Position numbers and translations under genes: made by a program. The notes beneath the pieces were generated by a model, which was given only the letters and a program-made list of their open reading frames with translations, made no database searches and was not told where the DNA came from. DNA of 64,000 bases from Armillaria gallica. Taxonomy: Eukaryota > Basidiomycota > Agaricomycetes > Agaricales > Physalacriaceae. Each line of letters begins with the position of its first letter. Positions within the stretch are counted from its first letter, which is position 1. The stretch spans positions 4,960,001 through 5,024,000 of the forward strand of contig JBANDB010000002.1 in NCBI GenBank assembly GCA_037576215.1, read 5' to 3'. Positions 57,474 through 64,000 of this stretch are shown here, in pieces.

Positions 57474-58504
57474 TTCTATAGATATATATTTGCGTTGCTC
57501 CGCCGCTAAATTGATGTTGCTGAGACGCTCTATCGAATATCCGGCAGGTGAATCAATACAAACAGGACATACTCTTCGACGATGCGATGCAAGCCCCAGG
57601 AACAACTTCCGTGCCACTTCTCGCTGGATACCTGCCCCCCAGAACCCAAATGATCCGCGACTCGTACTTGAATTCAGTTCCCTTTAGTTGGCGGCGCGAG
57701 GTTGAAGCCACATTTGCCGCGGATTGGCCCGCGGCTTCCAGCGGCCAATGTGGCGGATGTGGCGGACCGCCGTATGCGCCCCGCCCAATATTCGGATCTT
57801 GAGACTGCATCTGAAGGATCCAATGGCTTAAATTTGCTGACATGTCGTTTTACCTGCTGTTTAGCCTGCTGATTCAGATGCGGAACACTGCACTCCGTCA
57901 ACGCAAGATTGAAGACAGTATATAGGAATATAATTACGTTGGACACGAGTCACTGACCCTCAGGAAAGTGATCTCTAGGTGGCCTTCGGAGATAGAGGTA
58001 AGCGAAGAATTGGCAGCGTTCGCTCGATACCAGTTGCTTATATCTCCAAATACGTAGACGGAAAGTCGACGGAATGATTTGATCCGGCCTGCAGAACAGC
58101 CCGGGAAACCGACGGCTTAGGCATACCTGAGCTAACGTGCGTCGGGATACGATCCCTCGTTCCGTCGATACTATGCAATATCTTTATCCCGACAGAGGAT
58201 TCCTTGCGGAACAGCGAAGGCGATTGAGAGAAACCTTCGCCTTCGCACGTTCGAGGCTTGGGAAAAGCCAAGAAAGAGATCTATATGTGTACACTGAGTA
58301 CAATAAATAAGAATTTAGTGAGATACGAATTGTATGGAGCAGTAAGGACCATCAGAATCACGATTAACGGAACGGGCATGTGTTATAACCGGCGTGACAA
58401 ATGACGTCGTTCCGGCGGGGATCCGTTTGAACCACACACTTCATTAAAAAGCGAGTGGAGGTGAGCCATCTTTCTTTCACTTCAACTACCACCAACACAC
58501 AAAA
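57474..58504. other. Intergenic region upstream of malate synthase
   Basis: Between GET1 and malate synthase. A plus-strand stretch at 57550-57800 has coding-like composition (FDDAMQAPGTTSVPLLAGYL and a Cys/Gly-rich end) but no start, splice pattern or family. The 100 bp before 58505 form the malate synthase leader, with a pyrimidine-rich run. Confidence 0.4.
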
Positions 58505-60387
58505 ATGGTTGCAGGCGTTTACATTCACTCAAAGGCAGCCGAAAAGGCCCAGTCCGTTATCCTTACCGAGGAGGCTCTCCAGTTCCTCGCTGCTCTCCAC
58601 CGTACCTTCGAGTCCACCAGGCAGTCTCTCCTCGTCGCTCGCCAGGATGCCCAGCGCACATACGATGCTGGCGTTTCTCTCGATTTCCCTCCCGAAACCG
58701 CCCATATACGCGCCGAGCCGTCGTGGCACTGTGCTCCTCCAGCACCCGGTCTCGAGGACAGACGGGTAGAAATCACTGGTCCAACTGACCGCAAGATGGT
58801 CATCAACGCGCTCAACAGTGGTGCCAAGACGTTCATGGCGGATTTCGAAGGTATGCTAATCGCTCTGCTTGCTTATCGCGTCGTCATGCTCATTTGTCTC
58901 GGAAGATTCGAGCTCCCCGACCTTCGCCAATATGGTCAACGGACAACTCAACTTACGCGATGCCGTTAGAAGGCAAATTGATTTCGAGTCCAATGGAAAG
59001 GCGTACAAGCTTGGCGAGAAGTTGGCCACCCTCATTGTTCGGTATGTGTTACCCCTATCTTTTCCTAGCTAAGACTGATTAGCGGTTAGTCCGCGAGGAT
59101 GGCACTTGGACGAGCCCCGTGTGACGGTCGACAATGCCCCCGTCTCCGGCTCTATCTTCGATTTCGCTCTCTACTTTTTCCACAATGCCAAAGAGCTCGT
59201 CAAGCGTGGTTCCGGTCCTTACTTCTACCTTCCCAAAATGGAGCACTACCTCGAGGCACGGCTCTGGAACGATGTCTTCCTCTTCTCCCAATCCTACATT
59301 GGCATCCCACACAATACCGTCCGTGCCACCGTCCTCATTGAAACCATCCCCGCCGCGTTCCAAATGGAGGAGATTCTTTTCGAATTGAGGAACCACTCTT
59401 CTGGTCTTAACTGTGGCAGGTACGACTATTCCTTTTACCTATTTTGGCGTAGTTCTGACCCATGAGACAGATGGGACTATATCTTCAGTTTCATCAAGAA
59501 GCGTCGTGCTGACCGCAAGGCCATCCTTCCCGACCGAAAGGACGTGACGATGACCGTTGGCTTCATGGATGCATACGTCCGGTTGTTGATCCAGACTTGC
59601 CACAAGTACGTGAAACATTACACTTAGCTCTTCATTGTACTGAATGCATTTTGAATAGGCGGAAAGTTGCTGCTATGGGTGGAATGTCTGCTCAAATCCC
59701 CATCAAAGATGACCCTAAGGCCAACGAGATTGCTATGGAAAAGGTCCGGGCCGATAAGTTGCGCGAAGTCACCGCTGGACATGACGGAACATGGATTGCC
59801 CACCCTTTGATCAACAAGATTGCCATGGACGTCTTCAACAAGCACATGCTTGGCCCCAACCAGGTAAGATTCGCTAGCTGTATTGTCGTGCAGCAACATA
59901 ATAATACCATTGTTAGTATCACGTTCGTCGTGAGGAAGTCCGGGTTGCTGCTGCCGACCTTCTCAACACCAATGTTCCCGGAGAGATTACCACCGAAGGC
60001 GTTCGCTCCAACATCACTACCTCGTTGGCCTACACCGCCGCTTGGATTGGCGGCAATGGCTGTATTCCTTTCAACTACCTCATGGAGGACGCCGCAACCG
60101 CCGAGATCACTCGTGTTCAACTCTGGCAATGGGTCAAGTACCAATCCCGGTTGGATACCGGCGAGCTGATTACCAAGGAGTTGATTGACTCTTGGGTGGA
60201 TGAGCTTGCTCCTGGGATCAAGAAGTTGGCTCCTGGGGTGAGGGATACCGATGTTGTCATTGCCAAGGATTACTTGAAGCACCAAGTTCGGGGAGAGTGG
60301 CCAAGCGAGTTTTTGACGAGCGACTTGATGCCATACCTTGCTACGAGGGACGGTGTCGAGCCCAAGCTCGTGAAGGCAGCGCTGTAA
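58505..60387 (+). CDS. Malate synthase
   Basis: Multi-exon (introns near 58851, 59043, 59420, 59608 and 59863), about 540 residues. Key segments: [103 protein letters not shown] and [13 protein letters not shown], the last holding the catalytic Asp. The enzyme condenses glyoxylate with acetyl-CoA to malate in the glyoxylate cycle, needed on acetate and fatty acids. The protein ends in KLVKAAL, which is not a canonical SKL-type peroxisomal signal, so cytosolic location or import by another route is possible. The length fits the A-type eukaryotic enzyme. Confidence 0.93.
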
Positions 60388-60955
60388 TGAATGGGACTCT
60401 TTTTTCCTTGCCTTTCTTTCTACGTGCACTTGTCGAAGGTTTATCATTGCATTCAGTTTTTCTTCTCAATCAGTTGTATCATCCATGGTTACTTGTTCGA
60501 TGAATCGATATGTACCATTAGCTTGAATCAAAGCAATTTTTCATAGAGCTGTAGCGGTGTGAACGTTTTCGATTTGTAGGCATATAATATTTCTAATACA
60601 TTGGAGTTGCAGAAGAGCTTATTTAAGGGTTTCAAAGTCAATGCCGCAGCCTACCAGGCGTTACATACAAAGAAAACGGCCATTCCGTAGTAAAGTGGTG
60701 CATCATTACAGCTCTCGCCGTTATACTTTTGTATGTACTTAGTCGTATGTATCATACAGTATCGTCCCCTCAAGCGAACAAATGTACGTAGGCCGTTACT
60801 TACGTTTCACTTACGCTCTTCTTATGCAACTGAATGGGCAGCTGTCAAACAGCCGATACGGATTCAAGACAAGTACTTGAAAGCTGATGTGATAAGTTAA
60901 AATCGATGGGAATTAAGAGCAAATAAGAAGAGTAACGCCGATGTACGGTAACGGA
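60388..60955. other. Convergent 3' intergenic region
   Basis: AT-rich 3' flank of malate synthase with no gene supported. Confidence 0.45.
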
Positions 60956-61180
60956 TCATATGGCGGAGTATTGTACACTGCTTGCTTCCAGGATATAGTG
61001 AGTCTTCCTAGCTTCATTGTTAATTTCAACGGTGGAGGACTCGATTTTGCTGAATGGCCAAGCAGAGACAGATGTCTGCGGCGCGTTTTAGTCGGAGGTT
61101 GGAGAAGGAAAAGGAAAAGGAGGACGTACGGTCACTGTCATCAAGACAGTCGCAACGATAGCAAGGGTGTTGAATTGCAT
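60956..61180 (-). CDS. Possible small secreted peptide gene
   Basis: Two-exon minus-strand model: exon 1 61180-61130 (17 codons), intron GTACGT...CCGCAG of 54 bp, exon 2 61075-60956. The product is 56 residues. It starts with a signal peptide (MQFNTLAIVATVLMTVT across the intron to TSVSA), with likely cleavage before WPFSKIESS. The mature part is about 34 residues without cysteine. A TATA box (TATAAAA on the minus strand, 61300-61307) lies about 120 bp upstream of the ATG and a pyrimidine-rich leader follows, which supports a true promoter. There is no CAAX end, so it is not a typical pheromone precursor. No family recognised. Confidence 0.45.
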
Positions 61181-62118
61181 TGTCTCCTGAAGGGTGACGG
61201 TCAGGATACGAGGAAACTAGAACAGAAAGCGAGCGTTCCCTACCTAATCTCGGGGGTAGCGAACACGATGAAGATCCCAACCTCGCTCGCCTCACTCGTT
61301 TTTATACCCCCACGATCCATTTCCAAAAACGAAAAAGAAACCGCATCCAGGATTCAATCGCCAAGCTCAAATTGGCAGGTGGGTAACAGCCGCGTATACT
61401 AAATTGCCTCGTTCTGCGGGCCCTACATGTTAAGTATCATGTACTGAATGCGTCTTGAACGGAGCGAGATATGGCGCATGTTTGATTCGAAAGGAATGTA
61501 TGAAGCAGGCACAGAACTTGCATTTCTATTGACAAGCATCGCTTAGGTTCTATTACACGAGATGCGCGGGTAAAAAATTTTACCTATCTTGGAGAGAGAG
61601 GCCCCGTCCCGTCTTGAAAATTTGCCGCCGGTTGAGGTGGATGGAGGAGGGGCTGGAATATGCATTTGTAGTGGGTCGTCGGGGAGAGAAAATTCATGGA
61701 ACATTCTCCAGGTGAAACGTGCAACGTCCCCGCCTCGCCTCGCGGGGAACATGTGCCCACACCCTTTCTTCTAGGAAAAAACATTCAGCAAGGAAGAGAG
61801 AAACTGCGGGGTCTGTTAATTAGACATGTTATTTCTGACTTGAACATAGACTAACCCTTTACGGCAGTTGGTGCGACGACCAAATTGAAATCTCAGATAG
61901 ATGGGGAGAGAATATTGATACGCCAGGTACACGCCAGCTGCTTGACTGATGACCCGGCAAGGAGGCGACGGTGGAACGTCGGAGGACTATGATTAAGGCA
62001 GTTATTGGGTACTTGTGCTTTCGTTCTTCAATACAACTGTAGAGATAACGGCAACCGGTCCGTGGCCACCGCTCATCCCCAGTTCCCCTCTTCCAGTTTT
62101 TCATTTCACCAAAATCTC
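61181..62118. other. Intergenic region
   Basis: It contains the TATA box and leader of the small peptide gene (about 61200-61310) and, at the right end, the promoter of the gluconokinase gene. The GC-rich stretch at 61610-61770 has no coding pattern. Confidence 0.4.
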
Positions 62119-62711
62119 ATGGCATTGAACATGGAGCAACCCGTCATCATCATAGCGATGGTCGGTCCCATTCATTCCTCGAGAAAAGCGATTCTAGATA
62201 ATCCCCACAGGGCGTGTCTGGAACGGGGAAATCCACGCTGGGTTCTGCGCTCGCTGAATCACTGGGGCTCCCGTTCATCGATGGAGACGATCTTCACCCC
62301 CCCGCGAACATAGCCAAGATGTCGTCAGGGCAGCCTTTGACTGACGCAGACCGAGAACCGTGGCTGGCGTTGATCCGCGAGACGGGCGTGGAGAAGGTGC
62401 CAGTGGTGATGGCGTGCTCTGCGCTGAAGAGGCACTATCGGGATATCCTGCGGGGGAAGGATGGGTCCGAGATAGAGAAGGCGCCAAGGACGTATTTTGT
62501 GTATATCAAAGGTTCCCGCGAGGTGTTGCTGGACCGAATGCAGAAGCGACAGGGCCATTTTTTCAAGGTGGACATGTTGGACAGCCAATTTGAGGCACTG
62601 GAGAGTCCAGAGGGCGAAGAAGGGGTCGTTACGGTGCCGCTGGAAGAATCGACAGAGGTACAGGTGGCAAAGGCGAAGGAGGAGTTGCTGAGTATGGTAG
62701 TAAATAATTAA
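62119..62711 (+). CDS. Gluconokinase
   Basis: Exon 1 (MALNMEQPVIIIAM) ends at about 62161 before a GTCGGT donor; exon 2 from about 62212 begins GVSGTGKSTLGSALAESLGL, the Walker A P-loop. Then FIDGDDLHPPANIAKMSSGQ, PLTDADREPWL, VMACSALKRHYRD, FVYIKGSREVLLDRMQKRQG and HFFKVDMLDSQFEALE, all diagnostic of the GntK family. It phosphorylates D-gluconate with ATP to 6-phosphogluconate, feeding the pentose phosphate pathway. About 180 residues, the usual length. The start could be the second ATG at 62131. No break. Confidence 0.9.
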
Positions 62712-62804
62712 GAATAATACAGAGGTGGCCGGCAAATCCCGAGGGGACGCGTATGCAGGACGCGTCTACCAAGCTTAGTATCTCACCCTCACCACTTGTA
62801 AACC

Positions 62805-63953
62805 ATGGTATGTCTGTTCCTTGTTCAGTCTCTTCGACATATCTTAACATTTACTAGGCCAGACGTTATGATAGTAAGTCGCAAGGTCCTTGAAGATGCA
62901 GGTCTCTCTTAACATGGAACAGGTCGAACAACCATTTTCTCACCGGAAGGTCTGTATTGCCTACCGCTTTCCCATCACATTGTTCACCGATTTTTTATGC
63001 AGGCCGGTTATACCAGAGTGAGCTTCAGCAGATCGTTTGCTCTGATGTTGCCTGCTGACACGGATTCCCAGTCGAATATGCCATGGAAGCCATCTCTCGA
63101 GCAGGAACCGTCCTCGGGGTCCTCGCCAAAGATGGTGTCGTCCTCGCAGCAGAAAAGAAGGTGACCGGAAAGCTGCTTGATCTATCTGGTGTCAAGGAAG
63201 GTGGCTATGGTGGAAGCGGAGAGAAGATATACCTTCTCAACTCGTGCGTTCACACCATTTTATCGGCCATTGCCACCCATCTCATCCTTGTACAGAAACA
63301 TAATCGGTGGTGTCGCAGGGATCACATCTGATGCCAACTCTCTCGTCAACTACGCGCGCTCAGCAGCCCAAAGGCATCTGTTGACGTATAACGAAGATAT
63401 TCCTGTCGAATTGCTGGCGCAGAGGATGTGTGACATGAAGCAGGGGTACACACAGTATGGAGGTTAGTTTCGCCCCTCGAATTCGAGACTTTTACTCTAA
63501 CGAACTGTGTAGGTCTCCGGCCTTTCGGCGTCTCCCTGCTTTACGCTGGCTACGACCCGCATTACGAATTCCAGCTATACCACTCTGATCCATCTGGTAA
63601 CTACTCTGGCTGGAAAGCGACTTGCATCGGTGCGAACAACGGGACCGCCCAAAGTTTGTTGAAGCAGGAATACAAAGACGATATGGAGGTGAAGGATGCG
63701 ATCGGTTTGGTGCTGAGGACGATGAGCAAGACGATGGATAGCACAACGCTGGGAAGCGAGAAACGTTCGTTATTTCTTTTCATCGATAAAACTGTCACTG
63801 AGGTGTTTATTAGTGGAGTTTGCGGTCTTGACGCTAGACCCTACGACGAAGGAGCCCAAGGCGAAGATATACAGGCCGGCTGAGATCGATGCGTTGCTAG
63901 AAAGCGAAGGGCTAGCGAAGAAGGATGAGGACACTGCTATGAGATCCGTTTGA
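62805..63953 (+). CDS. PRE9: 20S proteasome alpha subunit, alpha-4/PRE9 type
   Basis: The first exon is only the ATG (62805-62807), followed by an intron; then [19 protein letters not shown] and [17 protein letters not shown] join across short introns. This gives the alpha-subunit N-terminal signature YDSR-TIFSPEGRLYQVEYA. Further segments are [90 protein letters not shown] and the C-terminal [14 protein letters not shown]. It forms part of the outer ring of the 20S core particle that gates substrate entry. The sequence of conserved blocks fits alpha-4 (yeast Pre9, alpha-3 in older numbering). It ends TAMRSV with TGA at 63951. Confidence 0.9.
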
Positions 63954-64000
63954 AAAGTGTACTGCTAATGACATTTCCTGACAACTATCAAGGTCTACCG

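Noticed and set aside
57553..57843. Gly/Cys-rich open frame upstream of malate synthase as a gene
   Set aside because: No start codon context, introns or family support; the composition comes from a short GC-rich patch.

Overview
The window is eukaryotic. It looks like a mushroom-forming basidiomycete (Agaricomycetes): most genes carry many 45-60 bp GT-AG introns, and it contains families that are expanded in that group (DUF6534 and DUF6535 membrane proteins, RNase H-like proteins, F-box proteins, a RING-CH membrane ligase, a non-canonical G-alpha, a microbial-type P450). I saw no rRNA, CRISPR, reverse transcriptase, integrase or bacterial signature. Gene models were assembled by eye by joining exons across GT-AG junctions in frame; family names come from recognised motifs, not from searches.

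Layout. 1-2.3 kb: unresolved minus-strand coding-like segments. 2.4-4.3 kb: a HAD phosphatase and a low-complexity secreted protein. 5.2-6.2 kb: an RNase H-like gene. 6153-23353: the most striking structure, an old head-to-tail tandem duplication. Unit A is 6153-14370 and unit B is 14371-23353. Each unit carries a DUF6535 gene (-), an RNase H-like gene (-), remnants of a short-chain dehydrogenase (SDR), a DUF6534 gene (+) and the 3' end of a glutaredoxin gene (-). Unit B runs into the only complete glutaredoxin gene (23113-23880). Unit A is eroded: its DUF6535 and RNase H copies are pseudogenes.

24.5-33.1 kb: an FCP1-like phosphatase, a full-length but frame-broken SDR, an allantoate-permease-type MFS transporter and a cytochrome P450. 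The last three are neighbours and could be a small metabolic group. 34.3-36.0 kb: a G-alpha subunit with altered GTPase residues. 37.0-41.2 kb: a PAQR-family receptor and a large F-box gene, both minus. 43.7-48.5 kb: a RING-CH ligase, two decayed F-box-like genes and a partial copy of the ligase's 3' end. 48.7-53.4 kb: a secreted subtilisin-like protease and a Sec14/CRAL-TRIO protein. 53.8-56.1 kb: a third F-box-like copy (frameshifted) and a separate F-box-like gene.

56.7-64.0 kb is core housekeeping sequence: GET1 (tail-anchored protein insertion), malate synthase (glyoxylate cycle), a possible small secreted peptide, gluconokinase (pentose phosphate entry) and the proteasome alpha subunit PRE9. 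The window therefore mixes a stable conserved end with a duplicated, pseudogene-rich accessory half. I did not find a convincing new multi-gene defence or biosynthetic system. The best leads are the duplication and its exon-to-exon junction, a roughly 90-bp inverted-repeat element present three times, and the G-alpha with replaced GTPase residues.
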